Source: Cherax quadricarinatus
Lineage: Eukaryota > Arthropoda > Malacostraca > Decapoda > Parastacidae
Direction: 5' to 3'
Length of the DNA: 64,000 nt
Assembly (NCBI RefSeq): GCF_038502225.1
Contig: NC_091374.1
Coordinates: 7,692,038 to 7,756,037 of the forward strand
The notes under the pieces are model-generated. The model had not been told where the DNA came from and did not search any database. It worked only from the letters and a program-made list of their open reading frames with translations. Position 1 is the first letter of the stretch. Every line of letters starts with the position of its first letter. Both the position numbers and the translations under genes were made by a program. Shown piece after piece: positions 45,800-56,180 of the stretch.

Positions 45800-46108
45800 A
45801 ATAAGTTTAGATTTAGAAAGGACATAGGAAAGTATTGGTTTGGAAATAGGGTAGTTGATGAGTGAAACAGTCTACCTAGTTGGGTTATTGAGGCTGGGAC
45901 TTTGGGTAGTTTCAAATTTAGGTTGGATAAGTACATGAGTGGGAGGGGTTGGATTTGAGTGGGACTTTCACATCAGAGCTTATTTCTTGGATGGCATTGA
46001 AAATTGGGTTGGGCAAATGTTTTGTTAGTGGGATGAATTGTAAAGGACCTGCCTAGTATGGGCCAACAGGCCTCCTGCAGTGTTCCTCCTTTCTTATGTT
46101 ATGTTACC
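45800..46108 (+). mobile_element. Family B-like CR1 3' end
   Basis: KFRFRKDIGKYWFGNRVVDE then a stop in place of W, the PS-VIEAGTLGSFKFRLDKYMSG block, 3' UTR with ggcctcctgcagtgttcctc and a tcttatgttatgtta end. 5' truncated at about 45,800. Some text differences from B1 suggest a sister subfamily. Confidence 0.85.
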
Positions 46109-46284
46109 ACAAAGGAGTATACATCCATGTCAGTATTTACAGTACATCTGTATGACAACATTGAAACATAACACCACACAAATCTACTTCATGTCAACAT
46201 ATTATGCTGCACAAATCCACATTCGTTAAAACATTTGTGTAAACAAATCCACTTAACATTACAACACAAAAATATAATACCCCT
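46109..46284. other. No recognisable feature
   Basis: AT-rich short stretch. Confidence 0.4.
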
Positions 46285-46500
46285 GGTGCAGCAGCAATAG
46301 CATCAACAGTACCAGCATCACCAGCAGTACTAGTAGCAACAGCAAAACTAACAGAAGTAGTGCCAGCAGCAGCTCCATCAGTAGAAGCAGCAACCATTAG
46401 TAGCAGCAAAAACAGTGCTAGCACCAGCAGCAACTGTGAGAATAGTGTGAGTAACAGCAGCAATAACAACAGTTGCAATAACAATACTAGTAGCACTAAC
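46285..46500. repeat. Interrupted CAG/CAA trinucleotide tract
   Basis: Mixed agcagcaacag and agtaccagc units. Frames on both strands are composition-driven. Confidence 0.8.
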
Positions 46501-46521
46501 TAATGGGTCAGCTGACTCAGA

Positions 46522-46730
46522 AGATTCATCCAACTAGGTATATTTCTATACACCACAGGGAGGTTAGCATGGGCCACCACTGTGACCACAAAGGCAGGTT
46601 TTTTACAGACGAATTCCATACCAGCGTGGCTGTGGCGTGCTCCAGCTCAAGTCCCATCAAAATAGCGATCATGACTCACGAAATCGTAACACAACAATTG
46701 CAATCGTATTATTACGATTTCGTGAATCAG
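46522..46730 (-). mobile_element. SINE body copy lacking the tRNA-like part
   Basis: Matches 20,545-20,815: aactaggtatatttcta, aggttagcat, gtgaccacaaa, ttttacagacgaat, agctcaagtcccatcaaa and gactcacgaaatcgtaac. It ends in a small palindrome (acgaaatcgtaa...ttacgatttcgt, 46,677-46,726). This shows the body and the tRNA-like module can occur apart. Confidence 0.85.
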
Positions 46731-46739
46731 CAGCAGTAA

Positions 46740-46985
46740 CAATAACAGTAGCAACACCATCAGCAGCAACCTGTCCTACCATCCTCTTTAAGGCGGCACA
46801 GACTAGCTGGGTGTATGTAGGAGAGGGTCGGACCCCTCCCATCACTGCTGCCTGCCTTCACTGCAGCTGCTGCTGCCGCCTGTTTTCACTGCTGTTATCT
46901 ATCCCCTCACTGCTGCTGTCGCCTGCCCAAACTGCTGCTGCCTGCTCACACTCCCGCTGTTACTGCCTACCCTCACTGCTCATCA
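46740..46985. repeat. CTG-rich low-complexity tract
   Basis: cactgctgctgcctgc-type units, strongest at 46,850-46,980. Confidence 0.7.
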
Positions 46986-46993
46986 CTATCTAT

Positions 46994-47018
46994 ATCTACC
47001 TGACTGAGTCAGGTAGAT
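46994..47018. repeat. 11-bp stem, 3-nt loop hairpin
   Basis: atctacctgac / gtcaggtagat with loop tga. No T-run follows. Confidence 0.85.
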
Positions 47019-47045
47019 AGTGTTTGGCCTGCCTTATCTAGCTCT

Positions 47046-47255
47046 GAACAGAGTAAAGTAAAGATGTCACAGAGTCCCCTCTGTACGGGATGGTCGACTT
47101 CACTGATGTCAAAGAGGCAATTGAGTTCGTGGCGACGATCGTCAGAACACAGTAAAGATGTCACGGTGCTGCCAATCTGTGAAGAATGGTTGACCTCATC
47201 GATGATGTAGAGGCGGTCGAGTTCGCAGCCACGATCGAAGTCCTGAAGGACAGCG
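47046..47255. repeat. About 105-bp diverged tandem duplication
   Basis: Two copies share gtaaagatgtcac, a gatggtcgac/aatggttgac block, cttcactgatgtcaaagagg / cctcatcgatgatgtagagg, gagttcg and cgacgatcg/cacgatcg. Origin unknown. Confidence 0.65.
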
Positions 47256-47473
47256 ACCAGTTGAAGCGTCACCGCGTCTTTGTTAAGGTGGTGGGAGTGG
47301 CCAGTCTCTCCCCTCGTTCATCAACACTAACTACACATTTCATGTTGCGGATGGAGACAAGTGTGTCCAGGGCCAGGGGGGAACTGCACCAGCCTGGCCG
47401 CCCAAGAAACAAAGTTGTCTTGTGTCACATGGATTCCGGATCAGACGATTCACCGAACCAAGGAAAAATACAG

Positions 47474-47740
47474 GTACCAGGAGGTACTGTACCTTACATC
47501 AGCAAGCAACGGTACCTGGGAGAAATGTACCTTACATCAACAAGCAATGGTACCTAGAAGTACTGTACCTTATATCAGCAAGCAACGATACCTGGGAGTG
47601 CTGTACCTCACATCAACAAACAACGATACCATGAGGTAGTGTACCTCACATAAGCAAGCAACGATAGCTGGGAGTACTGTACCTTACATCAACAAGCAAC
47701 GGTAGCTGGGAGTACTGTACCTTACATCAGCAAGCACACA
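47474..47740. repeat. 38-bp tandem repeat, seven copies
   Basis: Units start with acctta/acctca at 47,491, 47,529, 47,567, 47,605, 47,643, 47,681 and 47,719, exactly 38 bp apart. Moderately diverged. Confidence 0.93.
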
Positions 47741-47747
47741 GAACATA

Positions 47748-47870
47748 ACGTTCTGCAACAACAATAAACCACTAGATTTGATATTCATCAACACTGAGGA
47801 ATTAATCAAGACCTATCACACTGATAAATACACTCCACTCTGGATCACAACGTCAACGTAGCACACAGGG
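47748..47870 (+). mobile_element. Fragment of a retrotransposon APE-type endonuclease
   Basis: Reads NNNKPLDLIFINTEELI and, further on, YTPLW-ITTST where many jockey/CR1 elements have PLDLVFTN...PLSDHN. Only the end of the domain is present, with the final SDH decayed. Possibly the missing upstream part of family A. Confidence 0.5.
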
Positions 47871-48126
47871 TGAATACACCAAGAGATTCATCTCTCCGTG
47901 TGTACACACTGTTATATCTTCGAAATTGGTCATCCTGTGTTATTTAACTATTGTAAGAGAATATGTTCATCACTTAATATTATAGCGCGAAAGTCCCCGT
48001 TTATAGCTAAAATAGAGACTTTCGGCGTTATATTATTATCTGTTAATATATGAAAAATACCATGATATTATCACTATTTTGTTATCACTATTTTGCTATT
48101 ATCACTATTATTTTATTATTATTGTT

Positions 48127-48305
48127 AGGTAGGATTTCTTGTTAGGTTAGGTTAGGTAAGGTTCGTCAGGAAACAGGACAAATGTTTCCTGACGCGGGTC
48201 TTAGTCAGATGATGACCCGCCTTTGGAGCTTTTGGTCATCTGACCGAGGCCTTCCGCTGGCTTACCGGTCCACCCCTTTAAAAATTATGGTCATTTTTTA
48301 GGATT
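48127..48305 (+). repeat. Dispersed repeat F, copy 2, with a TTAGG run
   Basis: Same repeat as 30,815-30,972. It is preceded by ttaggttaggttagg (about 48,141-48,156), three units of the arthropod telomere motif, then the gtcaggaaacaggacaaatg block and ccctttaaaaattatggtca. Confidence 0.8.
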
Positions 48306-49125
48306 TCTTGTGTATATAGAGTTCACGTCTCGGAACCATCCGGTGAATTGTTCAATTGTTTATGTCCGGCTGACTGACGTTGGGTCAGGTGATCCAACCT
48401 GACGACACGTCAACAGACTGGCAAGTAGTCAGTCTGCTCCCTGCTCTAGCCCTGACAACTGATCGTATATTGGCTCTTACGGTGTACAGTTTGAATGGTT
48501 TTGAGAATTGGACTCTAGAGCTGACTCACTTTGTTCCTCATTACTCTGAAAGATTCTTTTGATATTTATATTCTTGGTCAGTTCAGTAATCCATAGAGAT
48601 ACTTTACGGCCAGATTCAAAGGTCTTGTTAAATCTTGTACCTTTTGTATTTTGAGTTTACAGTCTTGTTAAGACAAAGACGTAAATGTTATTGAAGACTG
48701 AATTACAGGAAGAATAATTAAACTTCCTTATTAATGTGACATTTCCATGATTTTGAACTAAATGTATATGGCAAATTTATTTTACAAAGTATTAAGTTAC
48801 ATTAACTACAAAGAGAAGATAAAGTATTGTATTTAAATACTTTAATAAATTTGATTATTATTCTATGGAGTTTCCCAGTTGAAATTATTTCCCCTAGACT
48901 CTAAAATACCTATAACTCGGATCCAAAAATCTTGTTGCATAAGAAATAAATGGTAACAGGCCACATTCTAAAGTTCTTTAAAAAAAAAATTCTTATTCGC
49001 AGCAACACACAATCTCGAAAATAGATTAAACTGATTACTGACTGGTGGAGAACAAGTGAAATGCAGCCTTAATGATAAAACATCCTTTAAAACTCACGCA
49101 AAGTCGTCTTGAAGGTCGTTTAGCC
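48306..49125. other. No recognisable feature
   Basis: AT-rich anonymous sequence. Short frames only. Confidence 0.45.
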
Positions 49126-49130
49126 GGTCT

Positions 49131-49134
49131 TACC

Positions 49135-49178
<44 letters not shown>
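49131..49178. repeat. C-run and CT microsatellite
   Basis: About 11 C followed by about 17 CT units. Confidence 0.95.
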
Positions 49179-49179
<1 letters not shown>

Positions 49180-50174
49180 CCACAACCTTCTTTTCCACCG
49201 TCCTAGCCTATCCCAGTCCTTCCACTCCCCATTATTCCTATGGCTTGACAAAAGAGAGACTCGTGCAATCATTGTAATGCAAAGGCGCACATTACATTGT
49301 TGCAACTCAGGGACACATTCAACCCAAGAGAATTTTTCGTGAATTTCACCGAGGGTAATGACGGGGACACTCAGCTAGGAGCTACTATTCTAAACCCATA
49401 CCAAAACATGCCAACGGGAACCGTCCTGAGCACTAACCCCAAGCCAACAAAACCTGAATACAAAAATGCTTGGCGCTTTCTTCGTATATAATGATTTACA
49501 GACACATCCAGAGCGAATTTAAAACACCTTCCTCTGACAAAGATTAAAGATGAGAGTCTACAGGAGAAATACGTAACTACTGTATAGACTTCAAATGTCA
49601 AAACAAATAAAAATGAGAAATAAGCAAATAAAAAAAAAACATTCATATCTCAATGAACAAAAAGTCATTCGAGAAATACGAAATTAAATTTTTTTAAGCA
49701 TGCAAAACAAAACCTAAGCCCTAACAACAGGAGAAAAATACACTACAGAGGACAAAGCACTAACAATAAATGCAAATACACTGCAAAGAACAATGCAAGA
49801 AAACAGTATTCTGAGAAGAATATGACCGAGGTTTATCAGTCCAACCAACTAGTGGACAACGTGCACATTTTTTTTTCATAACTCCAGACCACCTAGCCTA
49901 CTAACAATGTATATTAACACGCACATTAAAAACTTCCAAACAATAATGACTTTTATTAAAAAAGATACAAAGTACTACTAGGCTCAAGAGGCCATAAAAT
50001 TGCTGACAAAGTCCCAGTTGCTGGGATATGCAAGAGTGAGAGCAGCAAGGCCAACCAGAGGCTGGTTGATCAGTGTGGACTCAGACCAGGATGCAACCTC
50101 TAGAAGTTACAGTTGTGCCAGAGATGAGAGAGGAGCTACAGTGTAGTTTTAATACAAGGCGAACAGGACAGAGC
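49179..50174. other. No recognisable feature
   Basis: AT-rich sequence with several A-runs. Frames of 61-91 aa show no known motif. Confidence 0.45.
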
Positions 50175-50390
50175 AGTGGGTGAACACACAAGGTGAGGAC
50201 AGAACACTGAGTGGTGGGTGAACACACAAGGTGAGGACAGAACACTGAGTGGTGGGTGAACACACAAGGTGAGGACAGAACACTGAGTGGTGGGTGAACA
50301 CACAAGGTGAGGACAGAACACTGACTGGTGGGTGAACACACAAGGTGAGGACAGAACACTGAGTGGTGGGTGAACACACAAGGTGAAGTC
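50175..50390. repeat. 38-bp tandem repeat, about six copies
   Basis: tgaacacacaaggtgaggac + agaacactgagtggtggg. Starts at 50,181, 50,219, 50,257, 50,295, 50,333 and 50,371. Unrelated in sequence to the 47.5 kb array despite the equal period. Minus frames are open (CVHPPLSVLSSP) but are not genes. Confidence 0.95.
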
Positions 50391-50848
50391 ACCCAGGAGC
50401 ACATGACTAATTCACTAAACAAGTGACCCTTTTCACTCTGACTTGTGCTTTCACATGTGGTCCGGTCCACCTCTGCTTCACCTGCCCTGGTTCACCACCC
50501 TTGGTCCACCACCTTGGTTTACCTTCCCTGGTCAACCACCCTGTTGTTGTGGATTCTGTGCATTAGGTGAAAAATGTGCCTTTAGTACAGGTTTGGCTTT
50601 CTTAGGAGGCTTCACGCTGTTTTTGGTTACGTACGTTTTAATTTGTCAATGTTATTAAACTAATTTAGTTCAGTTAAATAACTTGAGAACGCCTCTTCTG
50701 ATCGGCTTCTTAAGTTAAATGCTACTGCCAACACTACAGTCGAGAAGGCTGAGGTTAGGGGATAAGGGAAGACCTTTCAATGATGGCGCATCACCCAAAC
50801 ACATGAAGCATTCTTATTTTCTAAATTATAATTCGATTATGTTCCAAT
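50391..50848. other. No recognisable feature
   Basis: A weak ggttcaccaccctt/ggtccaccaccttgg duplication at 50,490-50,540. No gene. Confidence 0.45.
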
Positions 50849-50879
50849 ATATATATATATTATATATATATATATATAT
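50849..50879. repeat. TA microsatellite, short
   Basis: About 15 TA units with one interruption. Confidence 0.9.
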
Positions 50880-51004
50880 CAAAACCATTAGCCAAAGCTT
50901 TATCTATAATTGTTTAAAGTCATAGGCTACAGTTTATGGTATATTTGGACGAAAGGGGAAATCTCTCCGCTATTTAGGCTGAAAATGGGTTACTGAGTTT
51001 TTAG

Positions 51005-51045
51005 TGAGGCGGGGCCAGGAGCCGAGTCACGACCCCTGCAAATGA
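51005..51045 (+). mobile_element. Family C 3' terminal fragment
   Basis: gaggcggggccaggagccga plus cgacccctgcaa, as in the other family C ends. Confidence 0.7.
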
Positions 51046-51061
51046 ACTCTTGAATACAAAT

Positions 51062-51130
51062 GCAACACTTTGGTATCTTTATTGTCAAAACGTTTCGCCT
51101 TTAATTAACGCAGCTTGCTGCGTTAATTAA
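51062..51130 (-). ncRNA. Decayed hammerhead-like 3' half next to a perfect palindrome (H5)
   Basis: The minus strand keeps GGCGAAACGTTTTGAC then AATAAAGATACC, which matches the 3' half and flank of H3. The core CTGATGA and stem II are replaced by a palindrome (51,101-51,130, 14-bp arms ttaattaacgcagc, 2-nt centre). Not expected to cleave. Confidence 0.45.
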
Positions 51131-51228
51131 TGCTGAAGCTGTTTTACTGAACCAGCTTAACACTGCTGAACCAGCCAGCTTAAAGTTTACTTTTGCTCTC
51201 GTCTCTTCCATTGATGGTTGTAAAACAC

Positions 51229-51492
51229 ACACAATTGGAAGCTAAAGACTCAGACGAGTCAAAGGGATGTTAGGAAGTATTTCTTCAGTCATAGAGTAGT
51301 TAGGAAGTGGAATAGTCTGGCAAGCGATGTAGTGGAGGCAGGAACTATACAGAGTTTTAAGACGAGGTATGATAAAGCTCATGGAGCAGGGGGAGAGAGG
51401 ACCTAGTAGCGGTCGGTGAAGAGGCGGGGCCAGGAGCTGAGTCTCGACCCCTGCAACCACAATTAGGTGAATTAAGTGAATTAGTGAGTACA
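51229..51492 (+). mobile_element. Family C 3' end
   Basis: GNVRKYF-type region (gggatgttaggaagtatttc), aggaagtggaatagtctggc, the aggcggggccaggagctgag block and the terminus aattaggtgaattaagtgaa + ttagtgagtacaca. Short tandem aattagtga units at the end are typical of CR1-like termini. Confidence 0.85.
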
Positions 51493-51734
51493 CATACGCG
51501 CACACACTATGGTGAAGCATCAAAAGACTGGTTCATCAACGGATATTCTTACTGACTTCCTTCTCAACCAGACTGTTGCTGCCCCCGACATACAAGCCCA
51601 CAGAAGCACCACAGATGGTCAACTTCCACACTTAAAGAGTCCGGTCTTTTACTGCAGACCCTCTCTTGTGCTAACTGTACTATGGTCACAGTTACCACGA
51701 ACCTACATAACATACACAACCCGCTCAAAGGAGA

Positions 51735-51800
51735 GAGAGAAACTTACGACAATGTTTCGGTCCAACTTAGACCATTAATTAGTCACATACTAACACACGA
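51735..51800 (-). ncRNA. Possible hammerhead-like remnant (H6)
   Basis: Minus strand: CTAATTA (core CTGATGA with two changes), stem GGTC/GACC, then CGAAACATTGTC. The order agrees with H3 and H4 but two core residues are wrong, so this is only a suggestion. Confidence 0.3.
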
Positions 51801-52020
51801 AGGTACTGTGCCTTTTTGTTCTTTAAGGTACACTACATAACATGGTGTTTCGCCCTTAAGTCAGTATTATCTTCCTCGCGGAAATATCAGTACGTGAATA
51901 AAAACAGGTTTTGATAATTGCCAAGTTGATGTACGACTTATGTTGTCACGCGCATAACTGACACCTTCCTTGACTCAACACCTTTATCTAACCACTAACG
52001 ACCACGAGCCGGGTTCACAT
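51801..52020. other. No recognisable feature
   Basis: Anonymous. Confidence 0.4.
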
Positions 52021-52029
52021 CATTAACGA

Positions 52030-52165
52030 CCAGCAATGGTCACCCACACTACTAACGACCAGCAGACAGGTTAACCACGCCACTAACGACCAGCAGACGG
52101 ATTAACCACGCCACTAACGACCAGCAGACGGGTTAACCACACCACTAACGACCAGGAAGGAGGAT
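52030..52165. repeat. 31-bp tandem repeat, four to five copies
   Basis: cactaacgaccagcagacgg + gttaaccacgc and variants. Confidence 0.88.
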
Positions 52166-52406
52166 AATCTTGCCACTAAGGGTGTGAACGATCGTGACGA
52201 GGTCCGGGAGGCCGATTACTAAACCTGGTGTCTCCCCTCGTCTCCACCTTGTTGTATTAAACCACTAACGCAACTAGGGGGCTTTCCCTGTGTCCCCACG
52301 TTGTTCCCAGCGCCATCATGGCCACAGCTCCATGGCCAGAGAGCACCAACCATTCTCATTTATTAATGGTCCAGCATGCTATATTGAAAACAGTAGTCAC
52401 CTTAAA

Positions 52407-52408
<2 letters not shown>

Positions 52409-52497
<89 letters not shown>

Positions 52498-52525
52498 GGT
52501 GCGCGCGGGTGCGCGCGCGCGCGTT
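52409..52525. repeat. GT microsatellite with GCGC-rich end
   Basis: About 44 GT units then gcgcgggtgcgcgcgcgcgcg. Adjacent to the 3' end of the family C element. Confidence 0.95.
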
Positions 52526-52561
52526 TTCTCTCTTTCACCTAGTTGAGTACTCGCATCCCTG

Positions 52562-53645
52562 TTATTCGTCCGAGTCTTGAACTTCCAACTGTGACCCCTT
52601 GTTGCTGCATCCCATCTCTGGAACATCCCGTCTCTGTCCTCCTTGTAGATTCCTCTCTGTATTTTGTGTCGTTATCATATCCTCCCTATCTCTCCTGTCC
52701 TCCAGTGTCGTCAGGTCGATTTCCCTTAACCTCTCCTCGTAGGACATGCCCCTTAGCTCCGGGACTAGTCTTGTTGCAAACCTTCGCACTTTCTCCAATT
52801 TCCTTACGTGCTTGGCTAGGTGTGGGTTCCAAACTGGTGCTGCATACTCCAATATAGGCCTAACGTACACAGTGTACAGGGTCCTGAACGATTCCTTAGC
52901 GAGATGTCGGAATGTTGTTCTTGGGTTTGCTAGGCGTCCGTATGCTGCAGCAGTTATTTGGTTGATGTGCACCTCAGGAGTGAGGTTTGTAATCTCTGCC
53001 CCCCCTAGACTGTACTCCGTCTGCGGTCTTCTTTGCCCTTCCCCAATCTTCATTACTTTGCGCTTAGTGGGGTTGAACTCCAGGAGCTAGTTGCTGGACC
53101 AGGCCTGCAGCCTGTCCAAATCCCTTTGTAGTTCTACCTGGTCCTCGTCCGATTGAATTCTTCTCATCAACTTCACATCATCTGCAAACAGGGACGCTTC
53201 TGAGTCTATTCCTTCCGACATGTCGTTCACAAATACCAGAAACAGCACCAGTCCTAGGACTGATCCCTGTGGAACCCCGCTCGTCACAGGCGTCCAATGA
53301 CACCTCGCCACGTACCATGACTACCTGTTGTCTTCCTGACAGGTATTCCCTGATGCACTGCAGTGCCTTCCCTGTTATCCTTACTTGGTCCTCCAGCTTT
53401 TGCATTAATCTCTTCTGTGGAACTGTGTCAAACACCTTACAATCCAAGAAAACGCAATCTATCCACCCCTCTCTCTGTCTTACTGCTGTCACCCTGTCAT
53501 AGAAGTTCAGTAGGTTTGTGACACAGGATTTCCCGTCCCTGAAACCGTGTTGGCTGTTGTTGATAAGCTCATTCCTTTCTAGGTGCTCCACCACTCTTCT
53601 GATAATCTTCTCCATGACTTTGCATATTATACATGTCAGTGGCAC
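52562..53645 (-). pseudogene. Family C reverse transcriptase, three frames
   Basis: 53,178-53,645: HGFRDGKSCVTNLLNFYDRV and CVFLDCKVFDTVPQKRLM (the usual KAFD is VFD). 53,087-53,311: VTSGVPQGSVLGLVLFLVFV and LFADDVKLMRR, with the catalytic DD kept. 52,562-53,053: AAYGRLANPRTTFRHL, VRPILEYAAPVWNPHL and ELRGMSYEERLREIDLTTLEDRR. The frame breaks make it inactive. Confidence 0.88.
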
Positions 53646-53724
53646 TGGTCTGTAGTTTAATGCTTCGTGTGTCTCCTTTCTTAAAAATTGGGACTACATT
53701 TGTTGTCTTCCATACCTCAGGTAA

Positions 53725-54578
53725 TCACCCCGTTTTGATAGATGTGTTGACGATTGTTGTTAATGGTACACAAAGCGCCTCTGCTCCCTCTCTCAGGACC
53801 CATGGAGAGATGTTATCCGGCCCCATCGCCTTTGAGGTATCTAGCTTACTTTGCAGCCTCTTCACTTTTTCCTCAGTTGTATGTACTGTGTCCAACACTT
53901 GATGGTGTTCCCCACCTCTCCGTTTTTCTGGAGTCCCATCTGTCTCCTCTATGAACACTTCTTTGAATCTCATGTTGAGCTTCTCACATACTTCGCAATC
54001 GTTTCTTGTAATCTCCCCTGCTTCCTTCCTCAGCCTGATTACCTGGTATTTGACTTTCCTTCTGATGTGGCTGTACAACAACTTGGGGTCAGCTTTGGCT
54101 TTCGCTGCTATGTCATTTTCGTATTGTCGTTGGGCCTCCCTTACCTGTGCATATTCATTTCTGGCTCTACAGCTGCTCTCCTTATTCTCCTGGGTCCTTT
54201 GCCTTCTATACTTCCATTCTCTACCACACTTGGTTTTGGCCTCTCTACACCTATGAGTGAACCAAGGGCTCATCCCGACTTTCTCGTTATTTCTGTTACC
54301 CTTGGGTACAAACCTCTCCTCAGCTTCCTTGCATGTTGTTGTCACATATTCCATCATCTCGTTTACTGACTACCCTGCCAGTTCTCTGTTCTCACTGAAC
54401 CCCGTGTAGGAAATTCTTCATGCCTGTGTAGTCCTTTCTCTTGTAGTTTGACTTCATTCGTCCCGCTTTTCCTGCCTTCCTCTCCACTTGCAACTATGTA
54501 TTCGAAGCTCAGAACCACGTGGTCACTGGCCCTGAGGGGTTTATCGTATGTGACGTCCTCAGTATCTGCACTACTCAA
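53725..54578 (-). pseudogene. Family C endonuclease end and linker region
   Basis: Two frames. 54,363-54,578 has TYDKPLRASDHVVLSFEY with the SDH residues of the APE-type endonuclease. 53,725-54,357 is a basic, coiled-coil-like linker (REAKTKCGREWKYRRQ...) leading to DNISPWVLREGAEALCVPL, the start of the RT domain. Split by a frame change near 54,360. Confidence 0.85.
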
Positions 54579-54797
54579 TGTAAATACTCTGTCCAGTCTC
54601 GCTGGTTCAACCTATCCTCTCTCTTGTGGGTACGTGAGGTTTTCCAGTACCACCTCCATTATCTTAGCCCTCCACGTTTCTGGGGGCCCCCATGTGGTTC
54701 CAGGTTCTCCCAGTCAATTTCCTGGTGATTGAAGTTACCCACAATCAGCAGCTTTGCCCTGCTCGCATGAGCCCTTCTGGCTACCACACCATACCAC

Positions 54798-54820
54798 GTG
54801 TGTGTGTGTGTGTGTGTGTC
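54798..54820. repeat. Short GT microsatellite
   Basis: At the 5' break of the family C element. Confidence 0.9.
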
Positions 54821-55260
54821 AGTGTGTCAATGCATTTTATTACCACCACTTGCACCTCTAAAGAAAATATATTTCATTACCACCTGGACTACCTCTTGTA
54901 AAAGTGCTACAGAATACAATATACTTCATAATATCGTATGCTAGCTCAAGATGGTGTACAATGAACACAATGCAACCCTCAATGAAGTCTCAATATCAGC
55001 TTTAATAATCATTGCTTACTTCTCTCTTTTGTCCTTGTTGAGCCTGTAGCAAAGTGAACAAGAAAGTTCTTTGACCTCTTTATCCACTAATTTTAAGTCT
55101 CCTCTTCCTAGTCAACAGATTGCTTGTGGAGGTCTATCATTAGAAGACATGCCTTCTTGTAATCAACTCTTGCTGTTGCCTTCTCAGCGATGCTTATGGT
55201 CTCATTGTTACCCTTTTATTATTGTTTCGGTATCGTTTCCCTTTATATCTTTGACGAGTT
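54821..55260. other. No recognisable feature
   Basis: Anonymous sequence. Confidence 0.4.
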
Positions 55261-55261
55261 C

Positions 55262-55400
55262 CGAGTCTAAGTACTCCCGGAGCCCGGTCATGGGCCAGGC
55301 TAGTCTGGTGTTTGCCTGGTTAACCAGGCTGCTAGTAGCCCGCTGCCCCACATATCCATCACAGCCTGGCTGATATGGCACCTGGTGTGACCGGGTGTGG
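55262..55400 (-). mobile_element. CR1/jockey-type 3' tail fragment
   Basis: The minus strand reads gtgccatatcagccaggctg, gatatgtggggcagcgggct, an agcagcctggttaaccaggc block and cccatgaccgggctccggga. Related to the family A tail but a distinct subfamily. Confidence 0.75.
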
Positions 55401-56017
55401 ACGTGTCAGTGGCTCATTACTTTGTAATCTGTTCATGATTGTAACCATGTATAGGAGTGTAGATGGTTCAATACCTTTGTAACTTGCCATGATTGTGACC
55501 AGATCTACCTGGAGTTCATTACCCTTTTAACTAGTTCAACTATCATAACTTTGGGGTCCAGTTCCTGGGCCTATTATGTACCTCTGGAATCTTTTGACTA
55601 CCGCCCACAGTATGGGTATGGGGTACGTAATAAAGATATTAAAATATGGCACCTGGTAAAGATCCTTGTCTAATTTCCTCTTGTAGACTATTACACTTGT
55701 TCCATTAGTGTTTTTTGCTGGGGGATTACTTCCACTACAATCTTGCTTCCTCCTGATGTTACAGAAATTTAACCTGGAACCCTCTGCAATCTGCTTTCAT
55801 TTATTCAGTCCTCCACCGAAGTTTGATCAACAGATATACCCATCCACCATCTATGTCTTATTATCTGATATCCTTCAGGAAATGTTGAATCCATTATTGT
55901 CTAGGTTAACCGTCTCTATTAATACTAACAAGTCTAAGTTGATGCTACAAATTTGATCTGCATGTGTAAACATTTCTTGACCCTTATCTTTGGGTGAAGC
56001 TGTGTAGTGTCATCTGT
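55401..56017. other. No recognisable feature
   Basis: Anonymous. The 82-aa frame at 55,708-55,956 has no known motif. Confidence 0.45.
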
Positions 56018-56180
56018 GGACACTACAATTTAAACGACTCTCAAGACTGCAACATCACCACCCAGTTTTCAGAGAGCGAGCACTGATATCCACACACAAA
56101 CACACAGTCCTGGCAAGACAGCTGTTGAATGAATGATGGTGAATGTGTTTACCTCTCTGTGTCCACCGACCTCGGTGGTA
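56018..56180. repeat. Inverted, diverged pieces of the family D 3' UTR
   Basis: 56,018-56,092 resembles the minus strand of the D 3' UTR (acactacaatttaaac...ctgcaacatcacc...cagag...gcactg). 56,107-56,180 resembles its + strand (ctggcaagacag...gaatgaatgatggtgaa...ccaccgacctcggtgg). The two face away from each other and lie just upstream of the family A copy. Confidence 0.55.

Larger units (their letters stand above)
52528..54795 (-). mobile_element. Family C CR1-like element, broken, 5'- and 3'-truncated
   Basis: Longest family C copy, minus strand. It starts (54.79 kb) in the endonuclease C-terminal part, continues through a basic linker and RT, and ends inside the C-terminal region at about 52,530 beside a GT microsatellite. 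At least three frame changes split the frame. GT repeats sit at both ends (54,798-54,820 and 52,409-52,497). The complete 3' end of the family is at 34,602-35,026. Confidence 0.9.

Noticed and set aside
47186..47557. A 123-aa + frame
   Set aside because: Covers the second copy of a local duplication and the start of the 38-bp array. No recognised domain.
51841..51900. Another hammerhead (ggcgaaac on the minus strand)
   Set aside because: A CTGA lies nearby but there is no stem II and no proper core spacing.
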